Source: G963665545 sp963665545 (GTDB taxonomy: Bacteria; Pseudomonadota; Gammaproteobacteria; Xanthomonadales; SZUA-36). Taken from it: a stretch of 64,000 nt of DNA. The translations under genes were made by a program, and so were the position numbers. Position 1 is the first letter of the stretch. Every line of letters begins with the position of its first letter. Below, in pieces: positions 45,083-53,876 of this stretch. Where the stretch lies: positions 310,001 through 374,000 of the forward strand of contig CAXXKZ010000011.1 in the NCBI GenBank assembly GCA_963665545.2, given 5' to 3'. Below the pieces are notes generated by a model that saw only the letters and a list, made by a program, of their open reading frames with translations, searched no databases and was not told where the DNA came from.

Positions 45083-45967
45083 TCAAATAGCCAACGCGGA
45101 CTCCATCAATCTGTCAATTATCATATCAGGATGGCTGAAGGGGATGAGGTGCCCTGCGCCGTCAAACAAGTGGACTTCGGCCCGCGTTCGTTGAGCCACG
45201 AATTCGGCATTGCATGGGAGAACGTTCATGTCTTCCGTGCCATGGAAAACCAGAACCTGACATGCCAAATCTGCCCACGGGAGGGCCCGCCCGGCACCGA
45301 TGAGGCCGAGTTCGCGAATCTGGGCGGCGCTGCCCTGGCCGAACGCTTCTTTCAAGTCGCGGATGAGCAATGAGCGCAGGTCCGGATTCATCCACACGGC
45401 CACATCGGCCGGTGGCATTGATTTGCGAAGCCGTTTCGGATCCGGCCTGTCCATGTCGGCGTAAGTGAACTTCACCATCAGCGCCATCATGCCTCGTGCA
45501 ATGACAGGTGTTTTGGAGGCAAGCGTGTAAACCAGTGAATACTTTGCCGGCGTCCGGCGCTTCAATTCCGCCTCCAGTGGCGGCTGCCCACAGACGTCGA
45601 TCAGCAATGGGCAGATTTCACTGCCACATTCCAGGGCCAACGTCATGGCAAAACCCAGCCCGCCTGAAATGCCCATCACAGCGAATGTGTTGATGTCCAG
45701 GTGTTGCAGCAGGGCGCGAGTATCAGCGGCGACAGATTCAAAGGTGAAATCCGGCAGCGGATCCGACTTTCCATACCCCGGTCTTTCGGGTGTGATCAGG
45801 CGGATAGCGCGCTTTCGGGCTGCCGCATCGAAGCTCAGCCCCTGCAACCGGGAGTGCGGGGTGCCGCCGAACACCACCAACGGGGTTCCGTCCGGATCGC
45901 CGCCCGCGCCGAAGTACAACCGTCTGCCGTCGGGCAACTCGATGAAACGCAGGTTGTCTTCGCTCAT
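45083..45967 (-). CDS. alpha/beta hydrolase
   Basis: The 294-residue protein (start MSEDNLRFIELPDGR) has no signal peptide. The alpha/beta hydrolase core shows PLVVFGGTPHSR at the oxyanion site, TPERPGYGKSDP, the nucleophile serine in AVMGISGGLGFAM, FHGTEDMNVLP with the acid, and GAGHLIPFSHPD with the His. The exact reaction cannot be told. A longer frame to 46,057 is open but is less likely, because MSEDNLRF fits the usual fold start. Confidence 0.75.
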   Translation of the reverse strand: MSEDNLRFIELPDGRRLYFGAGGDPDGTPLVVFGGTPHSRLQGLSFDAAARKRAIRLITPERPGYGKSDPLPDFTFESVAADTRALLQHLDINTFAVMGISGGLGFAMTLALECGSEICPLLIDVCGQPPLEAELKRRTPAKYSLVYTLASKTPVIARGMMALMVKFTYADMDRPDPKRLRKSMPPADVAVWMNPDLRSLLIRDLKEAFGQGSAAQIRELGLIGAGRALPWADLACQVLVFHGTEDMNVLPCNAEFVAQRTRAEVHLFDGAGHLIPFSHPDMIIDRLMESALAI

Positions 45968-46130
45968 GCTCTTGGGAAGGTACTGTATCCGAGGCCTGAG
46001 TATAGGACGAATAATGGGCTTTTTCCTAAAACCTTCGAATACTGAACAACCGTTCATTCACGCCGATAATACACAACTGGTGTGATGGCATTTTCTTGAC
46101 ATTTCATGCAATTTCAAGAAGACTACATCA

Positions 46131-46343
46131 ATGAAAGTCGTGAAGTTCGCTACACAAATCGACGAAGCCGCCGCTGATGAACTCAGAACCTATGCAAGAA
46201 GCACGGGGCGGAGTATTTCCAGTGTCGTCAATGAGGCGGTTGAAGAGTACCTGAAAAGGGCAAAGGTTCGACCGGCCTTTCGCAGGGCCATGGATGAGGT
46301 AATTGAAGAGCATGCCGAGCTGTTGAGTAGGCTTGCCAAGTAG
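46131..46343 (+). CDS. ribbon-helix-helix antitoxin partner of Doc
   Basis: The 70-residue protein reads KFATQIDEAAADELRTYA, GRSISSVVNEAVEEYLKRA, then an acidic helical tail DEVIEEHAELLSRLA. The first part is a MetJ/Arc-type beta-helix-helix DNA-binding fold and the tail would cap the toxin. The Doc toxin starts four bases after it. A TTGACA box lies at 46,096-46,101. Confidence 0.75.
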   Translation: MKVVKFATQIDEAAADELRTYARSTGRSISSVVNEAVEEYLKRAKVRPAFRRAMDEVIEEHAELLSRLAK

Positions 46344-46346
46344 CGT

Positions 46347-46724
46347 ATGGAGACTGCCCTATTTCCCTCCTTGCAGGAAACGCTGGAGCTCCATGAACAA
46401 TTGATTCAGCGATTTGGAGGTTCAAGTGGCGTACGAGACCTGGGGCTTCTGGAAAGTGCGCTGCTAAGACCACAGACCGGTTATTACGACACCCTCTCAC
46501 TGCAGGCAGCAGCGCTGCTCCAAAGCCTTTGCCAGAACCACAGTTTTGTAGATGGAAACAAGCGTGTAGCCTTTGCAACGACCGCTATCTTCTTGAGAAT
46601 GAATGGTTATCGACTGAGAGTCGAGTCTGGCGATGGTGAAGCCTTTCTTATCGATGAAGTCATTAGAAACAGAAATTCAATCGAGGGCATCGCCTCTTGG
46701 TTGGAATCCCACATGGTCCGTTAA
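46347..46724 (+). CDS. doc: Doc-type Fic-fold toxin
   Basis: Doc phosphorylates elongation factor Tu and blocks translation. The 125-residue protein has LQETLELHEQLIQRFGGSSG, LGLLESALLRPQTGYY, and the Fic-fold signature NHSFVDGNKRVAFATT, with Lys where true AMPylators have Gly, as in Doc. C-terminal IRNRNSIEGIASWL completes the fold. It follows its RHH antitoxin directly. Confidence 0.88.
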   Translation: METALFPSLQETLELHEQLIQRFGGSSGVRDLGLLESALLRPQTGYYDTLSLQAAALLQSLCQNHSFVDGNKRVAFATTAIFLRMNGYRLRVESGDGEAFLIDEVIRNRNSIEGIASWLESHMVR

Positions 46725-46766
46725 TTAATGGGGTCGGATCTTGGTCGGATCAACGAAAGGGGGCCC

Positions 46767-46838
46767 GAAAAGGGGTCGGATCCAATTTCCCAGGCAGAAT
46801 TCAGACTTCGGTCCGGAAATTGGATCCGACCCCTTTTC
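46767..46838. repeat. large REP-like palindrome
   Basis: A 24-base arm at 46,767-46,790 (key GGGGTCGGATCC) is perfectly complementary to 46,815-46,838 across a 24-base loop. A third partial copy (CGACCCCTTTTCCG) follows at 46,845-46,858. The rest of 46,725-47,026 shows no gene. Confidence 0.8.
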
Positions 46839-47026
46839 CGGGATTCGACCCCTTTTCCGCGGCCTGATCGAGCAGGTTCTGGGCGACGCCCAAGAGTCAT
46901 CTCATCGCATCCGCCTGTACTTAGTTATGAGCACAATCGCCGCGCCATTCGACTGAATTTCGATTATTGTGGTTAGCCGCTCCCGCCGCGTCGTAATTCC
47001 TGAAATCACGAGAATTCGAGTCCCTT

Positions 47027-48169
47027 ATGCCCACCGACACCCCCATCCATGGAAAATGCAGCACTAAGTACGGACACCTAAGAGAAGCTTTTGTGGCCAA
47101 CTTCGAAGAATCCGGCGAGGTCGGCGCCCGAGTGGCGGTCATTAAGGACGGTGAAACGGTGGTTGACCTTTGGGGCGGCTACAAGACCGAAGATCGAACG
47201 GAGGAATGGGCCGAAGACACGCTGGTTTGTTGCATGTCGGTCAGCAAGGGCATCACTGCCCTGGCCGCCCATGTGCTGGCGGCCCGGGGGCTGTTGAATT
47301 ACGAGGCCCCGGTGGCGAAGTATTGGCCCGATTTCGCCCAGAACGGCAAGGAATCGCTCACCGTGCGCCAGGCATTGAGCCACCGGATGTCGCTGGGAAT
47401 CATTGATGACGCCGAACCTGGCAACATGCTGGATTGGGAGGTGTTCACCTCGAAAATTGCGGCTCAAGCGCCCAACTGGGAACCCAATACCGACGAGACA
47501 TATCACTCGGTCACCTTTGGCTACATCATTGGTGAAATCGTGCGCCGGATCGACGGCCGGCCGATCGGCGAATTCATCCGTGAAGAACTGGCCGAGCCGC
47601 TGGGTGCCGACTTCATTCTCGGTTGTGACGAAAAAGATATGGGCCGGGTCGTACCGCAGATCTTCAACCCTGACAATGAACTGATGGGCGGTGGCGGCCT
47701 GATGAACGAGCGGACGCTGGCGATGTTCAAGTCGCTGCCGGCGGACCCGAACTTTCTCGTTTCGCTGGATTTCGTGCGGCACGTATTTCCGTCCGGCAGC
47801 GGCGTGTCGAATGGCCTTGGCATGGCCCGGCTCATGGCCCCGCTGGCGCTCGAGGGATCTTTCAACGGGGTAAACCTGCTGGACTCGAAGACCATCGCCA
47901 GTGCCAGTGAGGAGCAGTGGCACCACAAGGATTACCTGTTCGGCAACGACTTCCGCGTCTCGCTGGGCTTTCTGCTGCACATCCCATTCAATGACTGGGG
48001 CCGTGAGGGAAACGTCGGCACGGCCGGCGGGGGCGGTTACACAGCCTTTGCCGACCCGGACAACCGTCTCGCCTTCGGCTACTCGCCCAACCGCTTCACT
48101 TCCGGCAGCGGATTGGGCAATGAATCAAGGCGACTCGTTCACGCGTTGTATCGCTGCATCGACCCGTAG
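47027..48169 (+). CDS. EstB-like serine hydrolase (beta-lactamase family)
   Basis: The 380-residue protein has no signal peptide. The SxxK motif is CCMSVSKGITALAAH with the nucleophile serine and lysine, followed by YHSVTFGYIIGE at the Tyr motif, and a late GTAGGGGYTAFADPD, where penicillin-binding proteins have KTG. Family members (EstB, class C-like esterases) cleave short esters and sometimes peptides. It is convergent with the second proline iminopeptidase. Confidence 0.85.
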   Translation: MPTDTPIHGKCSTKYGHLREAFVANFEESGEVGARVAVIKDGETVVDLWGGYKTEDRTEEWAEDTLVCCMSVSKGITALAAHVLAARGLLNYEAPVAKYWPDFAQNGKESLTVRQALSHRMSLGIIDDAEPGNMLDWEVFTSKIAAQAPNWEPNTDETYHSVTFGYIIGEIVRRIDGRPIGEFIREELAEPLGADFILGCDEKDMGRVVPQIFNPDNELMGGGGLMNERTLAMFKSLPADPNFLVSLDFVRHVFPSGSGVSNGLGMARLMAPLALEGSFNGVNLLDSKTIASASEEQWHHKDYLFGNDFRVSLGFLLHIPFNDWGREGNVGTAGGGGYTAFADPDNRLAFGYSPNRFTSGSGLGNESRRLVHALYRCIDP

Positions 48170-48184
48170 CTCGGTAATCCGGCC

Positions 48185-49153
48185 CTACCTATCATCCAAT
48201 GCAGGTACATCAGTCAGGGCCTCATACAACTCCCCACCGGCGCGCACAATCTCACGCAGGAAGTTGTGTTCGGTCGGCATATGGCTGGCGTTTTCGACAA
48301 TGCGCAAATCAGCGTGAGGCACGACAGTTTTGAATTGGAAGGCAATTGACGGCGGCGTGCACATGTCGAAGCGGCCCTGCAAGATCTTGATCGGAATGTC
48401 GGCCAGCCGATGCGCATCCCGCTCAAGTTGGCCGGGCTCAAGGAAACAGTCGTTGACGAAGTAGTGGGCCATAATCCGACTGAACACAGTGGGGTCATAG
48501 CTTCTTTCGGTCGTCAGCGGTGGGTGCAGGCTCATCAGCACCTGTTCATAGTCATGGAGGCGGTAGGCGGCATCACGCGCAAGGTCGGGGTCGTCACCGA
48601 GTATCCGCCGGCAAATCGTGTCGAGAACGCGACGCTGTTCTGTTTCGCTCAAACCCGCAACCATGTCGGCGTAGCACTCCGGGAAGATGTGCTGCCCGGC
48701 GTCAAACCAGAACTCGAGGCTTTTCACAGCACCGAGCCACATGCAAAAAAGAAATAGAGCCCTGACCCTTTCCGGATAGGCCTGGGCATAAGCGATGGAC
48801 AATGTCGATCCCCAGGAACCGCCTGCCACGACCCAGCGCTCGATGCCGAGCTGCTCGCGCAGAGTCTCCATATCTGAAATGGATAACTGCGTGGTGTTCT
48901 CCCGAATCTCTCCGGCGGGCTCGGAAACGCCGTTGCCTGCCTGATCGATCTGAATCATGCGCCACTTCTCGAGGTCGAACAGCGTGCGGTAGAACGCCTT
49001 GTTCTGCCCACCCGGCCCGCCGTGACTCAAAATCACGGGAATGCCATTCGGGTTGCCACTGACCGCCCACTTTATTTTGTGCGGTCCGCGCTCGATGAAG
49101 CCGGACTCGTCATCCTCGCGGTCGGGGTGGTTGAAAGCATCCAGTCGTCTCAT
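48185..49153 (-). CDS. proline iminopeptidase-like alpha/beta hydrolase 2
   Basis: The 322-residue protein has HGGPGG at 44-49, Ser113 in GGSWGS, and ASHMPTEHNF with the catalytic His. The usual DQRGxGxS reads DQAGNGVS. Length and domain order match 27,413-28,360, and the two share the RFDMCTP/RYDMCTP acid region, so they are paralogues. It begins 16 bases after the CocE-type gene stop and is the last gene of the minus-strand array. Confidence 0.85.
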   Translation of the reverse strand: MRRLDAFNHPDREDDESGFIERGPHKIKWAVSGNPNGIPVILSHGGPGGQNKAFYRTLFDLEKWRMIQIDQAGNGVSEPAGEIRENTTQLSISDMETLREQLGIERWVVAGGSWGSTLSIAYAQAYPERVRALFLFCMWLGAVKSLEFWFDAGQHIFPECYADMVAGLSETEQRRVLDTICRRILGDDPDLARDAAYRLHDYEQVLMSLHPPLTTERSYDPTVFSRIMAHYFVNDCFLEPGQLERDAHRLADIPIKILQGRFDMCTPPSIAFQFKTVVPHADLRIVENASHMPTEHNFLREIVRAGGELYEALTDVPALDDR

Positions 49154-49168
49154 CGTTATCTTCCTGTC

Positions 49169-50965
49169 CTAGTCAATGGGTACCACCGGCAGCCTCAGCC
49201 GCGAGGGTCGTACTTCATCGTGGTAGACGGTCTGCTCCGCCACGATGATTGCGCTTGTCGTCTGGTTATTCCCGCCCGTGTTCAAGTTGCGCAGAAAGAT
49301 CGGAAAAGCCGCGCTGGCGATGTCCAGCCGGATGCGGTGGCCCGCCCTGAATCGATTGGCGGTTGGCCACAACTCGATGGTGTATTCGTAGACCTTGCCC
49401 GGTTCGAGCAACCTTGGCTCAGTCAGGGATTCGCGAAACCGTGCGCGCAGCGCGCCGTGGCCCAGCCGCATTGCATAGCCATCGGGATGGACATCACTCA
49501 GCCGCACGATCCAGTCGGTGTCCCGCGCCGATGAGGCGGCGTACAGCGTCAGTGTTATCGGTCCAATGACTTCGACGGCCTCCTCGAGCGGTGGCGTCTG
49601 GTAGACCAGGACGTCCTGGCGGTGGTGAATGGGCCGCAGGTCCTCGGCGCCGATGTTGTTGACGGCCGGGTCGGGGCGCTTGGCGGACGGCGTCGGGTCG
49701 GCCGGATCGTAGGTGTAGCGGTCAGCGGATTCATTGCCGGACGGGGCCGTTGTGGTCAGCAGTCCGTCGCCATGAAATGTATTGGCGTGGCCGCCGCTGT
49801 GCAGGTAGTAGTCGATGTTTTGCGCATCTGACAATGGCCAGGCATCAGCATGACGCCATTCGTTGGCGCCCAGTACAAAGAAGGTCACGCGCGGCTCGTC
49901 CATGATGCCGTTGTCCTCGCCCTTGAGCCAATAATCCAACCAGCGGTCGATTTGCTTCTGTACATCCAGCCCCGCGTCGTCACCCGAGGTCGCCGCGTTC
50001 TGACCAAAGTCCATCGATCCGAATTTGCCGTCGGTGGTGCGCGAGCCCCAGTGACCGGTGGGCCAGATCAGCAGCTTCTGGTTCGAGCGCGCATGTTCGG
50101 ATGCCCCGCCCGCGACCACGCGCGGGTAGTTGCGAACCGTGCCGGGAAAGGTCAGGTCATACCAGCCAGACAGGTGAAAGACCGGCACATTGATCCGGTC
50201 CAGATCCTTCTCGTAATTAACCGCTTCCCAGTACTCATCCTGGCTGTCATGGGCCATCCAGTCGTTCCACCATGCGACCTCGCGGCCGGCTGCGTTATCC
50301 AGTTCGCTCAGCGGCAGGGTCCAGATGACCTTGTCCCAATCGTAGATCTTCTCGTAAAACGCATCGCCGAATACGTCGGTCAGCGGCTGGCGGCCCAGGT
50401 GCATGGTGCGCCCATCCATCCATAGCATCCAGCGCGGCGCCCAGCCGTAAAGGATGCCGTTTTCGTAGGGGAAATTGCGGAAAGGCTGCGCGGGGGCAAC
50501 CGTGGGTACCATGCAGGTCAGGTTCTTGTTGGCAAGCGTTGCCGGGTACCACTGAGTCCAGGCCTCGTAGGAACCCCCCACCGTGCAGATCTTGCCGTTC
50601 GACCACGGCTGCTGCCCGATCCACTCCTGGGTGTCGTATCCATCTTTCGCATCGTAGATCGCCGGGGCCCAGGTGCCTTCCGAATCGTGACGACCGCGCG
50701 TGTCCTGCGAGATATAGACGTAGCCTTTCTTCGCATACTCCAGCGCCCGCACGGTGTGGCTTTCGTTGTCGTAGGGCGTGCGGTTGAGAATGACCGGAAA
50801 TTGGCCCGGCGCATCGGGCCGGTAGATATTGGTGGACATGCCCACGCCGTCGCGTGCGGGGACCATCACGTTCAATTGGCGAACGACATCAAAGCCGTCG
50901 TCTTCGGCTAGAAGGGGCTGATGGCCCAGGATCAAGGCAACTACTGTCAATACAATTCTAAGCAT
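49169..50965 (-). CDS. secreted CocE/NonD (S15) hydrolase
   Basis: The 598-residue protein has a signal peptide (IVLTVVALILGHQPLLA). An alpha/beta hydrolase domain contains VMVPARDGVGMSTNIYRP, RTPYDNES, and the nucleophile Ser132 in VGGSYEAWTQW. A cap region follows, then a C-terminal jelly-roll with RVTFFVLGANEWRHADAWP and MRLGHGALRARFRESL. The family includes cocaine esterase, alpha-amino-acid ester hydrolases and X-prolyl dipeptidyl aminopeptidases. With other proline-related peptidases nearby, peptidase activity is plausible. It overlaps the esterase at 50,958 by eight bases. Confidence 0.87.
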   Translation of the reverse strand: MLRIVLTVVALILGHQPLLAEDDGFDVVRQLNVMVPARDGVGMSTNIYRPDAPGQFPVILNRTPYDNESHTVRALEYAKKGYVYISQDTRGRHDSEGTWAPAIYDAKDGYDTQEWIGQQPWSNGKICTVGGSYEAWTQWYPATLANKNLTCMVPTVAPAQPFRNFPYENGILYGWAPRWMLWMDGRTMHLGRQPLTDVFGDAFYEKIYDWDKVIWTLPLSELDNAAGREVAWWNDWMAHDSQDEYWEAVNYEKDLDRINVPVFHLSGWYDLTFPGTVRNYPRVVAGGASEHARSNQKLLIWPTGHWGSRTTDGKFGSMDFGQNAATSGDDAGLDVQKQIDRWLDYWLKGEDNGIMDEPRVTFFVLGANEWRHADAWPLSDAQNIDYYLHSGGHANTFHGDGLLTTTAPSGNESADRYTYDPADPTPSAKRPDPAVNNIGAEDLRPIHHRQDVLVYQTPPLEEAVEVIGPITLTLYAASSARDTDWIVRLSDVHPDGYAMRLGHGALRARFRESLTEPRLLEPGKVYEYTIELWPTANRFRAGHRIRLDIASAAFPIFLRNLNTGGNNQTTSAIIVAEQTVYHDEVRPSRLRLPVVPID

Positions 50966-51953
50966 GTTCAGGTCTCCTGGTCCGGCTGCTCGCCCACTGC
51001 ATCAACGTCTCGGCCGCCTGACTTTCCGGCGTTTCGAACAGCCAGCGCATGCCGGGCAGCATGTCGGCGTAGGGAATGCCTCCATGGGTTTCATGCGGGA
51101 CCACGTTGGTCATGATCTGTAGTCCGGAGTGGCGGTGAGGATTCAATGCCGCCGCGAGCTTATGAAAACTGATACCCAGATTGCCGCCATAAGTGTCGGT
51201 GTACGCTTCTTCATGCTGCGCCATCGACATGTAGACCCGACCCTCGAAGCTGTCCGGTTGCGCGTTAACGATCCGGGCGAGCAGCGGGCTTTGCGGCTCG
51301 ACGAAGCCGGGCGAAAAAATGAGGTAGTGATCGAAGGCGGAGCTCTGCTGCTCGAAGGCGAAGGTGGCGAAAAGACCCCCGTACGAGTGCCCCATCAAGG
51401 CGGCCTTTTGAGGGCCGGCATGTGAAGTTTGCTCACGTACAAACGGATCGAGCTCCTCTTCCATGAACTTCAGGAATTGATCGGCCCGGGGCACGATTTC
51501 CTTTTCGTTCAGCGCGCGGATCACCTCGCCGACCGGCTCATCCGGCGGGACCAGGTCCCGGTTGCGCTTGAAGGTGATGTATTCGTGGAAGTCCGAAACG
51601 GTCTTGATCGGGTAGCCGATGTTGACCACGATCGTCGGTGGCAACACGTGCGGGACGGGGAATCCGGGAATGGACGGATTGTGGCGCGTGACGGCAATCA
51701 CCGCACCGCCGGTGAACGGGGCGTCCAGCGCGTACAGGATGTTGCAGTTCTCGGGTTCCGGCAGCCCCGGAATGATCGGGAAAGGCTCGGCGATGGTGAT
51801 TTCGAAGCGATCGCCGACGTGCTCGGAATCGATTTGATAGCGCCGGGTCAGAGGGATGGTACCCACCTGGTCCGACTCTGACTGCGCGGCAAGGGGCGCC
51901 AGGGCCACAGCCCCTAACGCACCGGTATTCATGATGAGTGTTCTTCGTTTCAT
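50958..51953 (-). CDS. secreted IroE-like esterase 3
   Basis: The 331-residue protein starts MKRRTLIMNTGALGAVALAP, a signal sequence with a twin-Arg-like start. The core has FEITIAEPFPIIPG, CNILYALDAPFTGG, the nucleophile serine in AALMGHSYGGLFATF, and VPHETHGGIPY with the His. Nearly all residues expected of the putative-esterase family are in place. It is followed by the CocE-type gene with an eight-base overlap. Confidence 0.8.
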   Translation of the reverse strand: MKRRTLIMNTGALGAVALAPLAAQSESDQVGTIPLTRRYQIDSEHVGDRFEITIAEPFPIIPGLPEPENCNILYALDAPFTGGAVIAVTRHNPSIPGFPVPHVLPPTIVVNIGYPIKTVSDFHEYITFKRNRDLVPPDEPVGEVIRALNEKEIVPRADQFLKFMEEELDPFVREQTSHAGPQKAALMGHSYGGLFATFAFEQQSSAFDHYLIFSPGFVEPQSPLLARIVNAQPDSFEGRVYMSMAQHEEAYTDTYGGNLGISFHKLAAALNPHRHSGLQIMTNVVPHETHGGIPYADMLPGMRWLFETPESQAAETLMQWASSRTRRPEHA

Positions 51954-51971
51954 GGTGTTGTCCTTTTTGCC

Positions 51972-53008
51972 TCAGCCGCCCCAGGCCTGGTGGTATACAC
52001 GCCACCAGTTCTCTCCCAGCAGCTTGTTCAGTTCGGCCTCGCTCCAGCCGCGGTCTCGGAGTCCCGCAATCACGTTGCTGAGCTGGCCGATGTTTTCAAA
52101 GTCCTGGGTGAGGATCGGCGGCCCATCGCTGATGGACTCCGGCGGGAAGGTGATGGAATCCTCGCCGGTGTTGGTATAGGTCAGCCCCCAGACGAAATCT
52201 GGCCCCAGCCCGACGTGATCGACACCGACCAGCCTCTTAACGTGGTCGTACTGGTCAAGATGGATGTCCAGTGTGGCTTGTGGGCTTTGCGGGCCGTGGT
52301 CGCGGAAGTTGTCGATGCTGCGCATCTGGAAGTCGCTGAAGGCTGTGATGCCAATGACGCCCCCGGTGGCGGCGATGGCCTCGCACAACCGGTCGGAGAT
52401 CGTGCGGATGATGGGATTCACGGCCTTCATGTTGGTGTGGCTGCAGATCACCGGGTGGCCGGCCGACATTTCGATGGCATCCAGGCTGGTCTGCTCGCCG
52501 GTGTGCCCGCCCACGTCCAGCAGCATGTTCAACCGATGCACTTCCTCGACCAGCCGGCGACCGGCACGCGTGAGCGGCACATGGTCGTTGACGCTGCCGC
52601 CACCGAAGATATTGGTCACCTGGTAGCAGATGCCCTGCACCTGCAGTCCGAGTTCGTAGAAGCTGCGCAGGGTGGTCCTTATCTGCGCGTTGGTGTCGCC
52701 GACAGACTTGGTCATCCGCTTTTCGAGCTCGTTGGCGGACTGCGTGCCGAGAACGATCGCGATCTTTCCGGCCTCGCGCGCCGCACGCCGGCCTTCCTGA
52801 GCAGCCCGACGAATTCCTCATTGAGCAGCGATACGTCCAGTCCGTCGATGACGATGCCCGAGGCGTCGGTGGGGTCGGCCGCGGTGGCAAATGATGGAAT
52901 GCTGACGCCGGCCATCGCGACGCCCGCAACCGTTCCGCCCAGGAACGATCGGCGATCGACGTGAGGTCCGACACTTGTTCTGAGGTGCTTTTTGTCGTTC
53001 ATGGTCAA
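51972..53008 (-). pseudogene. membrane dipeptidase (M19), frameshifted with internal loss
   Basis: The 5' frame gives a Tat-like signal (DRRSFLGGTVAGVAMAG) and DGLDVSLLNEEFVGLLRKAGV, then leaves the family near 52,785. The second frame begins at AAREAGKIAIVLGTQSANEL and continues to the end: TNIFGGGSVNDHVPLTRAG, MLLDVGGHTGEQTSLD, VICSHTNMKAVNP, HVGLGPDFVWG and LLGENWWRVYHQAW. Between the two parts about 40 residues of the usual M19 sequence, containing a helix of the barrel, are missing. The strand-1 metal motif (DGHxD) reads DGLDVS, so one metal His is also changed. Confidence 0.72.
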
Positions 53009-53078
53009 TTTCTCCGAAATGCAAAGCGGCCGGAGTTGGAGCGCCCAAAAGGGGCCAAATCGCTCCGCCCTTCGAAAG

Positions 53079-53129
53079 GGGTCAGAGTAAAGTGCCAGAG
53101 TATTTTACTCTGGCACTTTACTCTGACCC
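53079..53129. repeat. perfect 24-base inverted repeat (REP-like)
   Basis: The arm at 53,079-53,102 (GGGTCAGAGT..TGCCAGAGTA) pairs perfectly with 53,106-53,129 across a three-base loop. It stands between the GST gene and the M19 gene and resembles the element at 45,002-45,046. A strong RNA hairpin here would also end or attenuate transcription. Confidence 0.85.
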
Positions 53130-53143
53130 GGGCAATCCTCTCA

Positions 53144-53872
53144 CTACCGCAAACCTCGCATTCTTTGCCGCCACTGCCAGAATGACACGTAAGCCCTGAG
53201 CAAACCGCCGGCGTGCAGTTTGTTGATTTTGCCCATCATCTCCAGGCTTTTCTTCCCGGCTTCGTCAACCTCCTCGACCAGGCGCTTGGCATGCGCATTC
53301 GCATCGGTAACGGCCTTTAGATAGCCACGGAGTTTCGGCCGTCCGGCAATGGGTTCCGGAATGCCCAGCAGCTCGCAGGACAGCGGCAGCGATACCAGAA
53401 ACGGCAGCAACGCCCCATCGGCGTAGCTCAGACGGTCGCCAATCGCGTAGGGGTTGGCGTCAATCCAGTCTTCGATGCGCCCCAACCACAGATTCATCTC
53501 GCCAATGGCTTTGTCCACGTCACTTTGTGCGACCTCCTTGCCCATTGCGGCCGGCCCCAACGGAGTCATGGCAGGCACAAGCCCCAGATCCAGCCATCGC
53601 GTCAGTACCCGGGCGCGCATTCTGTTTTTCGGCTTTGCAGGATAGGCCGGTGGATCGGGGTAGACGTCCTCGAGGAATTCGCAGATCACTTCCGATTCGG
53701 GGATCAGCGTACCGTCATCGAGTTCGAGGGTCGGGATTTTTTCCGCCGGCAACCGTTGCACCGACTTTCGGAGCTCCTGGGGCTCGGGAATTTCGACATC
53801 GAGCCCTTTGATATAGATCGCCAGGCGCACCCGGGCTGCGAATGGAGAGCTGTTTGACTGGTAGAGCTTCAT
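53144..53872 (-). CDS. glutathione S-transferase-like protein
   Basis: The 242-residue protein (start MKLYQSNSSP) has a thioredoxin-like N-terminal domain (SSPFAARVRLAIYIKGL, KIPTLELDDGTLIPES, VICEFLEDVYPDP), with the ES pair that holds glutathione, and an all-helical C-terminal domain with NPYAIGDRLSYADGALLPFL. The tail after residue 215 (KKSLEMMGKINKLHAGG) is longer than usual. It follows the amidohydrolase gene by four bases and belongs to the same transcript. Confidence 0.85.
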   Translation of the reverse strand: MKLYQSNSSPFAARVRLAIYIKGLDVEIPEPQELRKSVQRLPAEKIPTLELDDGTLIPESEVICEFLEDVYPDPPAYPAKPKNRMRARVLTRWLDLGLVPAMTPLGPAAMGKEVAQSDVDKAIGEMNLWLGRIEDWIDANPYAIGDRLSYADGALLPFLVSLPLSCELLGIPEPIAGRPKLRGYLKAVTDANAHAKRLVEEVDEAGKKSLEMMGKINKLHAGGLLRAYVSFWQWRQRMRGLR

Positions 53873-53876
53873 GCCT

